From: Echinicola strongylocentroti
GTDB lineage: Bacteria > Bacteroidota > Bacteroidia > Cytophagales > Cyclobacteriaceae
DNA length: 64,000 nucleotides
NCBI RefSeq assembly: GCF_003260975.1
Contig: NZ_CP030041.1
Coordinates: 248,001-312,000 of the forward strand
Reading direction: 5' to 3'
The position numbers and the translations under genes were made by a program. Shown here piece by piece: positions 25,258 to 35,500 of the stretch (its first letter is position 1; each line of letters begins with the position of its first letter). The notes below the pieces were generated by a model. It made no database searches and was not told the DNA's origin. It saw only the letters and a program-made list of their open reading frames with translations.

Positions 25258-26970
25258 TCAAAATCCCCAAGCTATCATCCTGATGATCTCTTCAGTGGTT
25301 ATTGGAGGTTGTATAATATCCTTCTTGCCAGACAGTTTATGTCGGAGCCAATGGATAGTGGGCTTTATCCAAGCGGCACTTTCCCTATCCTCTTGGTGAA
25401 TAAGCATACCCAGCTGAATATACCTGGTAAGGGTTTCAAAAATCTCTTTGGCATTATATTCTGCCGTGTCCTGGTCCATGGCCTCCAAGGCATCCAATTG
25501 TCCCAAAACATAATTAAGGTCTTCGAGTTCTTTTTCATACCCGGCTTTGCTGGACATGGCTTCCTTGGCCTGCTCCATCAGTTGGTCAAGTCCTTCACTT
25601 TTGAGATGAGCCCTTAATGTATCCAGTACCATCATATTGCTAGTCCCTTCCCAAATGGGCAGTACTAAGCTGTCACGCATTAATTTGGGCATTACACCAT
25701 TTTCGATATATCCAATCCCCCCCAACAGCTCCATACACTCCCTGATTCCATATACAGTAGTTGCTGCAGTTTGCTTCTTGACCATAGGAGTGAGCACCCG
25801 TAACCTACTTTTATATTCTTCCGCCCCACTCTCGAGTTTGTCCAGCATGGCTATAGTCTTCCAAGTAAGGTAAAAATCAGCCACATAACGTGCAGCGAGT
25901 TCGTACAGTTTATTTCTGACCAAGGCATGTTCAATGGCCCGCTTTCCAAAAGTATGGCGATAACATAAAAATTGGTATGACTCTATCAGACTTCGTCTAA
26001 AGGAGGCCATCGCTATGACCGCATTCCATAATCGTGAAAGGTTGATCATTTCGGCCATCATCTTAAAACCTTCTCCTTCATTCCCTATGAGCTTGGCCTT
26101 GGTGTCTTTAAAGATAATCTCTGCCGTAGCCATGGATTTCACCCCAGTTTTTTCTTTGAGACGCACATATTCCATGGAATTGGTATTCGTGTTTCTAGAG
26201 TTATTCTCTACCAAAAACAAGGACAGCCCTTGTGTACCTTTTATATGGAGATCCGTTCTGGCCAACACCAATTTAATGGCGGCATTGGCATTGCTGCAAA
26301 ACCACTTTTCGCCATTCAATAAGTAGGTGGATTGATCCATTTTGGTAGCGCTTACCTGATTGGCTCCCACATCAGAACCACCTGCCTTTTCTGTAAGAAA
26401 CATGGCTCCAGTGTACAATTGCTCTACATCCCTTGTGTATATTCGCTCTAAGAACGGCTCACTTTCGCTTGCGGGCAAGTACTTTTTCAGTACACTTGCT
26501 GCTCCGTCTGTCATACATAATGGACATGAAACCCCACTTTCTGCCATACCATAGACAAATGCCAAACTAAATCCCATCCGTTGGACTTGGTCTTTGTATT
26601 CGGCCCGGTATTTAGGGTCCCACTTTATACTAAGAATGCCTGCATCCACTGCTATTTTTAATAACTCCTTATAAGATGGATGGAATACGATCTTTTCAAC
26701 GTCCCTACCAAATAAATCACGCTTGACCAGCCTAGGTGGATTGCGCTCTGCTGTTAGCGATAGTTCGTCCATATCAGATGCAGCACATTTACCCAATTTG
26801 GAAAGCCGGGACTGCATCATTGACCAGACATCTTCAGAAAACTCTTTTTGAAGGAAATGTACCAAAATTTTGTCGCTAACAAAGAAATTTTTGCTAGGCA
26901 CAAAATTCTCATTGACCACTTCATTCCGTGGAAATAAATTTTCAAGGGAAAAGCTTAACACGTCTTGCAT
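25258..26970 (-). CDS. Acyl-CoA dehydrogenase, AidB-like
   Basis: This FAD-dependent dehydrogenase has 570 residues, longer than the 380 of short-chain forms and near the size of AidB-like members. FAD/substrate motifs are visible: GAMFLTEKAGGSDVGANQVSA (about residues 190-210), YLLNGEKWFCSNANA, and the C-terminal LRDSLVLPIWEGTSNMM, with the final helical bundle after it. An extended N-terminal region (1-120) and C-terminal domain (470-570) fit the AidB-like subgroup. It probably oxidises an acyl-CoA, but the substrate is unknown. It is a single gene between repeat clusters. On the minus strand TTAATTTTTG lies directly before the ATG, hinting at a very short leader. Confidence 0.88.
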   Translation of the reverse strand: MQDVLSFSLENLFPRNEVVNENFVPSKNFFVSDKILVHFLQKEFSEDVWSMMQSRLSKLGKCAASDMDELSLTAERNPPRLVKRDLFGRDVEKIVFHPSYKELLKIAVDAGILSIKWDPKYRAEYKDQVQRMGFSLAFVYGMAESGVSCPLCMTDGAASVLKKYLPASESEPFLERIYTRDVEQLYTGAMFLTEKAGGSDVGANQVSATKMDQSTYLLNGEKWFCSNANAAIKLVLARTDLHIKGTQGLSLFLVENNSRNTNTNSMEYVRLKEKTGVKSMATAEIIFKDTKAKLIGNEGEGFKMMAEMINLSRLWNAVIAMASFRRSLIESYQFLCYRHTFGKRAIEHALVRNKLYELAARYVADFYLTWKTIAMLDKLESGAEEYKSRLRVLTPMVKKQTAATTVYGIRECMELLGGIGYIENGVMPKLMRDSLVLPIWEGTSNMMVLDTLRAHLKSEGLDQLMEQAKEAMSSKAGYEKELEDLNYVLGQLDALEAMDQDTAEYNAKEIFETLTRYIQLGMLIHQEDRESAAWIKPTIHWLRHKLSGKKDIIQPPITTEEIIRMIAWGF

Positions 26971-27029
26971 GGGGCAAAAATTAATAATTCATGATTTTTC
27001 ACGTACAGGACAGCAAGCACATTGTACCA

Positions 27030-27081
27030 TCCCAGAATATCCATTCACCTATCTATTGCGATTCCTAATGCATACCTAGGG
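27030..27081 (+). repeat. Very short derivative of the E1 repeat (52 bp)
   Basis: The left part CCCAGAATATCCATTCACC and right part GATTCCTAATGCATACCTAGGG match the two ends of E1, joined directly at TATTGCGATTCC. The whole interior is missing. It lies 26 bases from a full-length copy. Confidence 0.55.
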
Positions 27082-27107
27082 ATAATTTGAATGTCACTCA
27101 ATAATTA

Positions 27108-27277
27108 AACCCGGAATATGCATTAGCCTATCTGTTGCGACCTTAAACTGCTTCAAAATCAGCCGTTTCACTTTAATTTTCGGCATAACCGTAGCGGTGC
27201 TACGCTAATGCCTCCAAACTAACTGATTTTCTTGCAATTTCAGCTCTCACTACGATTCCTAAAGCATAATCCGGGTT
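27108..27277 (+). repeat. Short interspersed repeat, type E1, copy 3 (170 bp)
   Basis: It is virtually identical to copy 2 (24930-25099), including both inverted ends, and is flanked by TTA on the left and AAA on the right. The spacer from 27278 to 27583 that follows is AT-rich and holds no gene or structure that I can recognise. Confidence 0.85.
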
Positions 27278-27583
27278 AAACGAATTCAGTATGGTCACGC
27301 CCAATGATTTACGTTGATTTTCGCCCTCACGTTTTATTTCTGGTGTTAATTAATCAGTTCTATTAAAAAGATTTAATACCATCAGTCTCATGTATGGCTC
27401 GCTAACTGAACAGTTACCTCTATTTGGCAAAGTAGATAATAGGCCATTTACCTTAAATTTATCAAAAATTTTCAAGGTATACTATTTACTCCTTGTTTTT
27501 CTCCCTTTCATTTAGCAAATAATGCTACAAAATTGGAATAAATGATTTTCTTCTTTCCCCCCAAACAATACGTGAAGCGGATT

Positions 27584-27632
27584 AAAAAAAGCTACTGTCA
27601 CGAATGTCATTTTCGTGTCAGTAGCTTTTTTT
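27584..27632 (-). terminator. Strong intrinsic terminator after ribBA
   Basis: AAAAAAAGCTACTG and CAGTAGCTTTTTTT are complementary, with further pairing of CACGAA and TTCGTG in the loop-side stem. On the minus strand it ends in a T-run and lies about 50 bases after the ribBA stop. Confidence 0.85.
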
Positions 27633-27683
27633 AAAGCTTCCATCTGCTCCATATTTAAAGTGAATGAGCAGTATTCAGCCCCT

Positions 27684-28919
27684 TTATTTCATTTTGTTTA
27701 TTTCCTTTTTCAGGATCTGGTGGCCCATTTTGTCGCGTTTGGTGGTAAGGTACCGTTCGTTGTGGACATTTGGGGAAATCTCCAAGGCCACCGTATCCAC
27801 GATCTCCAATCCATACCCCAACAGCCCTGCTCGTTTGGTTGGGTTATTGGTCAGTAATTTGATCTTGGACACCCCAAGATCACGAAGGATCTGGGCGCCT
27901 ACGCCGTAATCTCTTTTGTCCATTGGGAAGCCCAGTGCCTGGTTAGCTTGGACCGTATCCATTCCTTCTTCCTGAAGCTTATACGCTTTCAGTTTATTGA
28001 TCAGCCCAATACCCCGGCCTTCTTGGTTCATATAGAGCACCACGCCTTTTCCCGCTTCATTGACCATCTCCATTGCGCTCTGCAGTTGTGGGCCGCAGTC
28101 ACATCTACAAGAACCAAAAATATCCCCGGTCACGCAGGAAGAGTGTACCCTCACAAGAATCGGTTCTCCTTCTTCCCACTCTCCTTTTACCAAGGCCATG
28201 TGGATTTCGTCGGTGTTGGTCTGGCGGAAAGCGATAAGGTCAAAATCCCCGAATTCTGTGGGCATTTCTACACCTATTTCTCGTTTGATCAGTGATTCGT
28301 TTTTAAGACGATAGGCAATCAGGTCTTTGATACTCACCAATTTCAGGTCAAATCGCTTGGCCACTTTCACCAAGTCCGGAACCCTGGCCATGGTGCCATC
28401 ATCGTTCATGATTTCTACTAATACCCCTGCCGGATAAAGCCCCGCCAGTCTCGCCAAATCAATGGCTGCCTCGGTATGTCCCGTTCTGCGAAGGACCCCT
28501 CCTCTTTTGGCTTTTAAGGGAAATATATGACCAGGCTTGCCCAATTCATCTGTGTGAATATCATCATCGATCAGTGCTTTGATGGTTTTGGCACGGTCGC
28601 TGGCAGAAATCCCCGTAGTACATCCATGTCCGATCAAATCCACTGAAACGGTAAATGGCGTTTCATAGGCCGCCGTATTCTTCCCTACCATCAGCTCCAA
28701 TCCCAACTCTTCACATCGGTCCTCTATTATGGGTGCACAGATGAGTCCCCTGCCGTAGGTTGCCATAAAATTGACAATTTCTGGGGTTACCTTCTCTGCA
28801 GCACAAACAAAATCACCTTCGTTTTCGCGATCCTCATCGTCAACTACAATGACCACTTCACCGTTTTTGATCGCTTCTATTGCCTCCTCAATGGAATCAA
28901 GTTTAAATTCTTCAGCCAT
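27684..28919 (-). CDS. ribBA: Bifunctional DHBP synthase / GTP cyclohydrolase II
   Basis: The protein has 411 residues and carries the two first steps of riboflavin synthesis. The N-terminal RibB domain (1-205) forms 3,4-dihydroxy-2-butanone-4-phosphate from ribulose-5-phosphate, with [21 protein letters not shown] and [15 protein letters not shown] visible. The C-terminal RibA domain (210-400) opens GTP, with the zinc ligands in [20 protein letters not shown] and the EGRGIGL motif. The ATG at 28919 starts [17 protein letters not shown]. Earlier in-frame codons lie upstream of a -7 promoter box at 28951, so they cannot be translated from that transcript. It is monocistronic or last in line after dnaG, with its own promoter and a strong terminator. 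No FMN riboswitch is evident in the short leader. Confidence 0.95.
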   Translation of the reverse strand: MAEEFKLDSIEEAIEAIKNGEVVIVVDDEDRENEGDFVCAAEKVTPEIVNFMATYGRGLICAPIIEDRCEELGLELMVGKNTAAYETPFTVSVDLIGHGCTTGISASDRAKTIKALIDDDIHTDELGKPGHIFPLKAKRGGVLRRTGHTEAAIDLARLAGLYPAGVLVEIMNDDGTMARVPDLVKVAKRFDLKLVSIKDLIAYRLKNESLIKREIGVEMPTEFGDFDLIAFRQTNTDEIHMALVKGEWEEGEPILVRVHSSCVTGDIFGSCRCDCGPQLQSAMEMVNEAGKGVVLYMNQEGRGIGLINKLKAYKLQEEGMDTVQANQALGFPMDKRDYGVGAQILRDLGVSKIKLLTNNPTKRAGLLGYGLEIVDTVALEISPNVHNERYLTTKRDKMGHQILKKEINKMK

Positions 28920-28950
28920 AATTTTTTCTTCAATGGTCAATTTAGAAGTG

Positions 28951-28958
28951 CAAAAATA
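28951..28958 (-). promoter_or_regulatory. Candidate -7 box (TATTTTTG) of ribBA
   Basis: The minus-strand TATTTTTG is an exact TANNTTTG match, 32 bases before the ribBA start codon. The -33 region (TCGG) is weak. Confidence 0.45.
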
Positions 28959-29003
28959 CACCCTTTATCCTCTAAAACCGAAAATGCCCTTATTTAGTTT
29001 GGT

Positions 29004-30956
29004 CTAACGGGACTTTACGGTTCCTAACTGTTTGTTTATTTCTCTCAGTGAGCCGTTTAGGGAAATCAGAACCATCTGAAATTCTGTCACTTCCTCCTCC
29101 TTACCTCCCTCCTCGGCCAATCTGATTTTTTCCATGGTTTCGTCCACCATCTTTTCCAATACCCTCCGCTTCAACCTTAAAATTTCATTGAAAGTAGTCT
29201 TGGAAAGATCGTCCGATTCACGATTGGTGTAGATCATATGCTTTTGCTCCCAGTTATCAGACATTTCATGCCGCTGTGATATCATATTGATCACCTCTCT
29301 CTTGAGCTCTTCATCGTCCAATTTGATAAAATAATCCGCATCTGGCAGCACTCCTTTCTTCAGGGCGCGCTTGTATTCCACAAATAGCCTTTGATAAATT
29401 GGGGTCCCAAATGAAACATCTCCGGTCTCTTGGATCAAATATTCACAAACATGTAGGTCGTCAGATACTTTCTCGAAACCATAGGTCACAAGCAATCGCA
29501 TCATCTCCCTTTCCTGCTTGGCAAGAACATCAGCTGAAGACCATTTGTTTTTTTCCTCTGGAAGAAATTCCTCAAAAGGCGTATCCGGTGCATCAGGTGG
29601 TGGTCCCTGCTGTTTTTCTTTGAAATAGGCGTCTTTTTGGCCTTTCAGCAGGATCTTGTTCAGCTCGGCCAGCACGATGTCCTCGTCCATCTTTAGCAGC
29701 CTGGCAGACTCCTTCACATACACTGAGCGCGTGATGGGATCCGGGATCTTGGCCACACTCTGCACTACCTGGCGGACGGTATCTGCCCGCTTGATAGGAT
29801 CATGTGCTGCTTCCTCGGCATACAGCTCGATCTTAAAGGCGATAAAATCCCGTGCATGCTCTTTCAGGTACTGCTGAAAAGCTTCTGAGCCCACCTTTCG
29901 GGAATAGCTGTCGGGATCGTCTCCTTCGGGAAAGACCACTGCCTTCACATTCAGGCCGCCTTCCAAGAGCATATCGATACCACGCAGGGAGGCTTTGATA
30001 CCGGCTGCATCCCCATCATACAGCACGGTGACATTGTCCGTAAACCGCTTGATCAGCTTGATCTGGTTTTCGGTAAGGGACGTACCCGAGGAAGCCACCA
30101 CGTTCTCAATGCCCGAAAGGTGCATGGAAATCACATCCGTATAGCCTTCCACCAAATAGCAATTGTCCTTGCTTCTGATGGCCTGTTTGGCTTGATAGAT
30201 TCCGTACAGCACATCACTTTTATGATAGATGGCGGTCTCGGGAGAGTTGATGTACTTGGGTTGTTTCTTGTCATTGGTCAGGATCCTCGCCCCAAAGGCA
30301 ATAGGCTTCCCAGCCAGGTTATGGATCGTAAACACCACTCTGCCACGAAAACGATCATATTTCCGGGAAGGGTCCCCTTCTTTTTGGAGGATCAGGCCGC
30401 CTTTGAGGAGAATGTCATCCGAGTGTCCGGCCTTGTTGGCGGCATTGTGCAGATGGTCCCAGCTGTCCATGGCATAGCCAAGATCAAACTTCTCTATGGT
30501 GGACAAGTTAAAGCCTCTTTCCTTAAAATAGCTCAGCCCTACGGATTTGCCTTCTTCGGATTCCAGCAAGTTTTTGGAAAACTGGTCCTTCGCAAACCCT
30601 TGGACGATATAGAGACTCTCACGCTCATTATAGGCTTGGACTTCCTCTGGTGTAGCGGCTTTATCTTCCTCGATTTCAATGCCGTATTTCTGTGCCAAGT
30701 GCTTGATGGCCTCATTAAAGCCGATTCCCTCGACATCCATCACAAACTTCAGCGCATCACCTGCAGCACCACAGCCAAAGCATTTGTATATCTGCTTGGC
30801 AGGAGAGACGGAAAAAGAGGGTGATTTTTCGTTGTGAAAGGGACAGCAAGCCCAGAGATTTTGGCCTTTTTTCTTTAACGACACGTAGTCATTGACCACC
30901 TCCTCAATATCTACTCGCTCCTTTACTTTTTCTGTCGTTATATTACTTAATCCCAT
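29004..30956 (-). CDS. dnaG: DNA primase
   Basis: The primase makes RNA primers for replication. It has 650 residues. The N-terminal zinc ribbon has C38, H41, C59 and C62 (CPFH...CFGC). The core catalytic part carries the TOPRIM motifs: YLVEGYTDVISMH with the conserved Glu and VTVLYDGDAAGIKASLRG with the DxD-type acidic pair. The C-terminal helicase-binding region is long and charged (about 450-650). The ATG at 30956 gives the normal MGLSNITTEKVKERVDIEEVV. A -7 box lies 20 bases upstream. It is divergent from mrp and on the same strand as ribBA, 84 bases away. Confidence 0.95.
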   Translation of the reverse strand: MGLSNITTEKVKERVDIEEVVNDYVSLKKKGQNLWACCPFHNEKSPSFSVSPAKQIYKCFGCGAAGDALKFVMDVEGIGFNEAIKHLAQKYGIEIEEDKAATPEEVQAYNERESLYIVQGFAKDQFSKNLLESEEGKSVGLSYFKERGFNLSTIEKFDLGYAMDSWDHLHNAANKAGHSDDILLKGGLILQKEGDPSRKYDRFRGRVVFTIHNLAGKPIAFGARILTNDKKQPKYINSPETAIYHKSDVLYGIYQAKQAIRSKDNCYLVEGYTDVISMHLSGIENVVASSGTSLTENQIKLIKRFTDNVTVLYDGDAAGIKASLRGIDMLLEGGLNVKAVVFPEGDDPDSYSRKVGSEAFQQYLKEHARDFIAFKIELYAEEAAHDPIKRADTVRQVVQSVAKIPDPITRSVYVKESARLLKMDEDIVLAELNKILLKGQKDAYFKEKQQGPPPDAPDTPFEEFLPEEKNKWSSADVLAKQEREMMRLLVTYGFEKVSDDLHVCEYLIQETGDVSFGTPIYQRLFVEYKRALKKGVLPDADYFIKLDDEELKREVINMISQRHEMSDNWEQKHMIYTNRESDDLSKTTFNEILRLKRRVLEKMVDETMEKIRLAEEGGKEEEVTEFQMVLISLNGSLREINKQLGTVKSR

Positions 30957-30975
30957 GATGAATCCTTAATAAATC

Positions 30976-30983
30976 CAAAGATA
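30976..30983 (-). promoter_or_regulatory. Candidate -7 box (TATCTTTG) of dnaG
   Basis: The minus-strand TATCTTTG matches TANNTTTG exactly, 20 bases before the dnaG ATG, implying a leader of about 13 bases. No clear TTTG is seen at the -33 position. Confidence 0.45.
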
Positions 30984-31200
30984 GAAAAGTCCTCGGAAAC
31001 TTCCTTGGTGTCCTACACTTCTAAAAAGAAACTATTCCTTTCCAAACGAAGTTGTATGGGCAGTGGACCGTTGGCCAAATAACAGTGAACTTAGTAAGGT
31101 GCTACTCCACTGACCAAATCCCCAATTTCGCCGATAATTGGACACAATAATTTTAATTCGTATCAATAAGCACTAACTTGCGCAAAATTTACCAATCGTA

Positions 31201-32295
31201 ATGATCATAAGTAAAGAAAAGGTACTTAAAGCCCTCTCCACTGTAGAAGACCCCGATCTTAAAAAAGACCTGGTCACACTTGGCATGATTCAAGATGTGG
31301 TGGCGGAAGGCAATAAATTGAGTTTTAAGGTGGTACTCACCACTCCCGCTTGTCCCCTCAAAGAACTGATCAAAAACAATTGTGAAGAAGCCTTGGTCAA
31401 GGAGTTTGGAGATGAGCTGGAATTGGATATTACCATGACGTCCAATGTCACCACCATAAGGGACAATGCCCCCTTGCTCCCCAAAGTAAAGAACATCATC
31501 GCTATCGCCTCTGGTAAAGGCGGCGTAGGCAAATCCACCTGCTCTGCCAACCTCGCCGTGGCACTGGCCAAGACCGGTGCCAAAGTCGGCTTGGTGGATG
31601 CAGATATTTCCGGTCCGTCGATTCCGGTAATGTTTAACGTAGAAGGCGAACAGCCGGCCGTGAAGCAGGAAAATGGCAAGAACATTATCATCCCTATCGA
31701 GCAATATGGCGTGAAGCTGATGTCCATTGGTTTTCTGACGCCCGCAGACAGTGCGGTAGTCTGGAGAGGCCCCATGGCCAGTTCTGCCCTGAAGCAATTC
31801 ATTGGGGATGTGGAATGGGGTGAATTGGATTATTTACTGATCGATTTACCTCCCGGCACCTCGGATATTCACCTTACCATGGTGCAGACAGTACCAGTTA
31901 CTGGTGCTATCATCGTGACCACGCCGCAGAAGGTGGCTTTGGCAGATGCCACCAAAGGTTTGTCCATGTTTAAGCAACCCCAAATAAACGTTCCCGTTTT
32001 AGGTGTTGTGGAAAATATGGCTTATTTTACACCTGAAGAGTTACCGGACAATAAGTACTATCTTTTCGGTAAAGAGGGCGGCCAACGTCTGGCCAGGAAG
32101 CACGAAGTTCCCTTTTTGGGAGAAATCCCAATCGTACAAAGCATCAGGGAAAGTGGCGACACTGGGTATCCAGCAGTGCTAAAAGAAGGAATCACGCAGA
32201 AGGCATTTTCCGATCTTGCCGAAGCCATGGCAAGACAGATAGCCATCAGAAATGCAGAAAAAAGTAAAACCAAAGTAGTACAGGTTAATACCTAA
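31201..32295 (+). CDS. mrp: Mrp/NBP35-type Fe-S cluster carrier ATPase
   Basis: The protein has 364 residues and probably carries and delivers Fe-S clusters in the cytoplasm. The N-terminal MIP18/DUF59 domain (1-90) shows EDPDLKKDLVTLGMI and TTPACPLKELI. The ParA-like ATPase domain has the deviant Walker A IASGKGGVGKSTCSANLAVALA (about 100-120), VGLVDADISGPSIPVMF and LIDLPPGTSDIHLT. The usual CxxC cluster-binding pair of the C-terminal half is not visible (VVENMAYFTPEELPDNKYYLFG), as in other Bacteroidota Mrp proteins. Eight bases separate it from the NifU-like gene, so the two Fe-S genes form an operon. Confidence 0.92.
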   Translation: MIISKEKVLKALSTVEDPDLKKDLVTLGMIQDVVAEGNKLSFKVVLTTPACPLKELIKNNCEEALVKEFGDELELDITMTSNVTTIRDNAPLLPKVKNIIAIASGKGGVGKSTCSANLAVALAKTGAKVGLVDADISGPSIPVMFNVEGEQPAVKQENGKNIIIPIEQYGVKLMSIGFLTPADSAVVWRGPMASSALKQFIGDVEWGELDYLLIDLPPGTSDIHLTMVQTVPVTGAIIVTTPQKVALADATKGLSMFKQPQINVPVLGVVENMAYFTPEELPDNKYYLFGKEGGQRLARKHEVPFLGEIPIVQSIRESGDTGYPAVLKEGITQKAFSDLAEAMARQIAIRNAEKSKTKVVQVNT

Positions 32296-32303
32296 AAAAC
32301 AAA

Positions 32304-32555
32304 ATGGAAACAGCACTAATCGAAAAAATAGAAAATGCATTGGACTCCATTCGTCCGTATTTAGAAGCGGATGGCGGAAATGTAAAAATCGTTGATCTCA
32401 CTGACGAAATGGTTTTGCAGCTTGAATTGACCGGAACCTGTAGTTCTTGCCCTATGTCCACGATGACCCTAAAAGCCGGCGTGGAAGAAGCAGTAAAAAA
32501 AGCCATTCCCGAAATCAGCAAAGTAGAAGCTATCAATATTTCCGTTTCGGAATAA
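32304..32555 (+). CDS. NifU-like Fe-S scaffold domain protein
   Basis: The protein has 83 residues and consists of the NifU C-terminal domain only. The opening ALIEKIENALDSIRPYLEADGGNVKIVDL is diagnostic, and the cluster-binding CxxC is at C46/C49 (TCSSCPMS). It lies 8 bases after mrp and 22 bases before the protease gene. It probably assembles a transient Fe-S cluster and passes it on through Mrp. This short stand-alone form is common in Bacteroidota. Confidence 0.92.
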   Translation: METALIEKIENALDSIRPYLEADGGNVKIVDLTDEMVLQLELTGTCSSCPMSTMTLKAGVEEAVKKAIPEISKVEAINISVSE

Positions 32556-32577
32556 ACCGCAAAGGATTCAATTATTA

Positions 32578-35500
32578 ATGAAAAGGATATTACTGATTTT
32601 AAGGATAGAGTTAGTACTATCCTTTTTGTTATTTTTAGGGTGTTCGACACTTTTTGCGCAGCAACCCCTTACGCCTGCAGCCAGCACCAGTATTCAAGCT
32701 CCCATCGAGCAATGTACTGCCCCACTGGTAGAGCAGAAGCAAATAGAAGCCTTGGGAATTTTTGGTTCCAAAGAATATTTTGAAGCGTGGATGGAGGATA
32801 AAATCCAAGACCGCACGGGCGCCAACCGAAGAACTGCAATGGACGAAGTGCGAGTGATTCCTGTAGTCGTACATGTAATCCATAATGGAGAGCCGCTCGG
32901 CCAAGGAGCCAACATCCCCCAATCACAAATAGAGGCCCAAATCCGCATCCTCAACGAAGACTACAACCGCACCAACGCAGATGCATCCAATACGCTGGCG
33001 GCATTCCAACCTGTGGCTGCCAATGCCAATATTCAGTTTGTACTGGCCAAGCAGGATCCCAGGGGGCTGCCCACGAATGGTGTCAATCGGGTGCAAGGGC
33101 CACAAACAAGTTATACGCAAGGAGATGCTATTACATTAAGTCAGTCTTCCTATTGGGACGCTGAAGACTACTTAAATATATGGGTTGCTCCACTGGAAAC
33201 CATTAATTTGGGGTGGTCTTCCTTTCCTGTTTCGGATTTACAAGGACTGAACTTCCCTCCCACTTCCAAGGAAACCGATGGTGTGACCATCGATTACGAA
33301 TACTTTGGCGAAGGAGGCAGTGCCATTACTGCTTCAAGGGGCCGGACTGCTACACATGAGGTAGGCCACTTTCTAGGACTCAGGCATATCTGGGGAGATG
33401 GAGGATGTGACGTGGATGACTTCGTCAATGACACCCCCGACCAAAACGGCTCTAATAGTAGTTGCCAGACCGACAGAACCACCTGTGGCACCTTGGACAT
33501 GACCCAAAATTACATGGACTATACACCAGATGCTTGCATGAACATTTTCACGCAAGGCCAACTGGAACGAATGAATGTTGTCTTGGCCAATAGCCCACGG
33601 CGGATTTCCTTGGTCAATGGGCGGGCTACGCAAGCCCCTCAGGTCGTCGCCCATGACCTGGCACTGGAGACGATCATTGCCCCAAAAGATTATGTCTGCT
33701 CCACCACCATTACTCCGCAAGTCAGTATCTATAATGCAGGCACCGATCGGCTAACAAGTGCTGAGCTGACCATTAGCCTAAACGGCCAGGTGCTGGAACA
33801 AAAATCATTTAATTTTGACCTTAATCAGGGAGATGGCGAAACCCTTGCCTTTGATCCTATTCAAGTGGCCAATTCAGGCAACAACTTTGAAGTCAATATC
33901 ATTGGGGTCAATGGCGGTACCGATGAGAACACGGCCAATAATACCCTCACTACCTCTCCAGTCATACAACCCAATCTCGCCTTGCCGTACAGCTATGGAT
34001 CTGAAGACTTTAATGAGGTATGGACTGTAAAAAATGATGACGAGGCGCTTACTTGGGAAACGCTGAACCTGATCTTGGATGGCCAGTCGGTAGACGCCGT
34101 AGGCTTAAATTTTTACAATTATGAAACCAGTGGAGCGACAGATTACCTGATTTCACCACAGATCAACCTGACGGAGTTCCCCAATGCCCAACTGGTCTTT
34201 GACATGGCTTATGCAAGGTACCCTGATGAAGGGCTGGACGATCAATTGATCATTGGTATTTCTACAGACTGTGGCAACACCTTTGACCTGATCAATCCTC
34301 CCTATCAAAAATCCCAAGAAAGCCTGGAAACGGCTACCGCCTCTACGGCTGAATTTATACCAAACTCAGCGAGTGATTTCCGCACAGAGGTAGTTGACCT
34401 CAGCCAGTTTTCAGGAGACGGGAATGTCCGCATTGCATTTATTACTATCAATGGTTTCGGCAACAACCTGTTTATCAAAGACATTCGCATCAATGCAGCA
34501 CAGGAAACCAATTATGGTTTTAGCTTGGATCAGCTGGTAAGTCCTTCCCCAGTTCCCGACGGCAATCAAGAGAGCGATGTGATCCGCTTGACCAACACAG
34601 GAAACCTACACATCAACACCTTACTGGTGGACAGGGTTCTAAACGGCTTTGGCCAGAGCACCTTGACCTTGGAGGACATGGATATTGCTCCCGATGAGCA
34701 AGTGGACGTCCAACTCCCATCCTTGCTGAATGATGGACAAAATGAAATGGAATATCGCCTTCATTCCCCAAACTACGACCAAAACACCAACAATGAACAG
34801 CAAATTAGACGCTTCTTCTACCAAGACGCCGGATCAGTGGAAGTCCCTTGGAGACAGTATTTTGATGATTTGCTCCAGCTGGAACCTTGGACAACTGTCA
34901 ACCCGGAAAATGGCGAGGATGCATGGGAGGTAGTCGTCAAAGAAGGCTCCCAAAATGACAATCTAGCTGTCCTTCAAGGCCAATCTTCTGGCAATACGTA
35001 TTGGCTGGGATCACCGCTGATGGATTTGAGCAATACCAGCAGGGCAAGCATTTTCTTTGACCGTGCAGCTAGTGGGATTACCGATAATACACGATTAAAG
35101 GTGATGCTAAGCCTAGACGGTGGCCAGACTTTTGAGAATCAAGTGGCGGTCTTTGAAGGGGAAACTTTAAACACTATTATCGGTGATAGCCCAGTAAATC
35201 CCAATACAGCGAGCGAGTTTGTCAAAGAATTTGTCGACTTGTCCGCATTTGCAGGGGAAGGCAGTGAAAATTCCAGAATCGCCTTCGTGGCAGAAAATGG
35301 CACTGGCACCTCTAACCCCATTTATCTGGACAATATCGAATTATTCCTTTCGGATGATCCCGATCCGGTCTATCCTACAGATGGTGATGCCATCCTATAT
35401 CCTAACCCGGCCACGGATATTTTTAGCTTGGTATTTAACCTCTCCCGACGTGAAGATGTCAGGATCCAAGTCGTAAGTACCAGCGGCCAAGTCGCACATG

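Noticed and set aside
28920..29003. FMN riboswitch upstream of ribBA
   Set aside because: The spacer is only 84 bases and lacks the conserved RFN-element blocks, so only a simple promoter box is supported.
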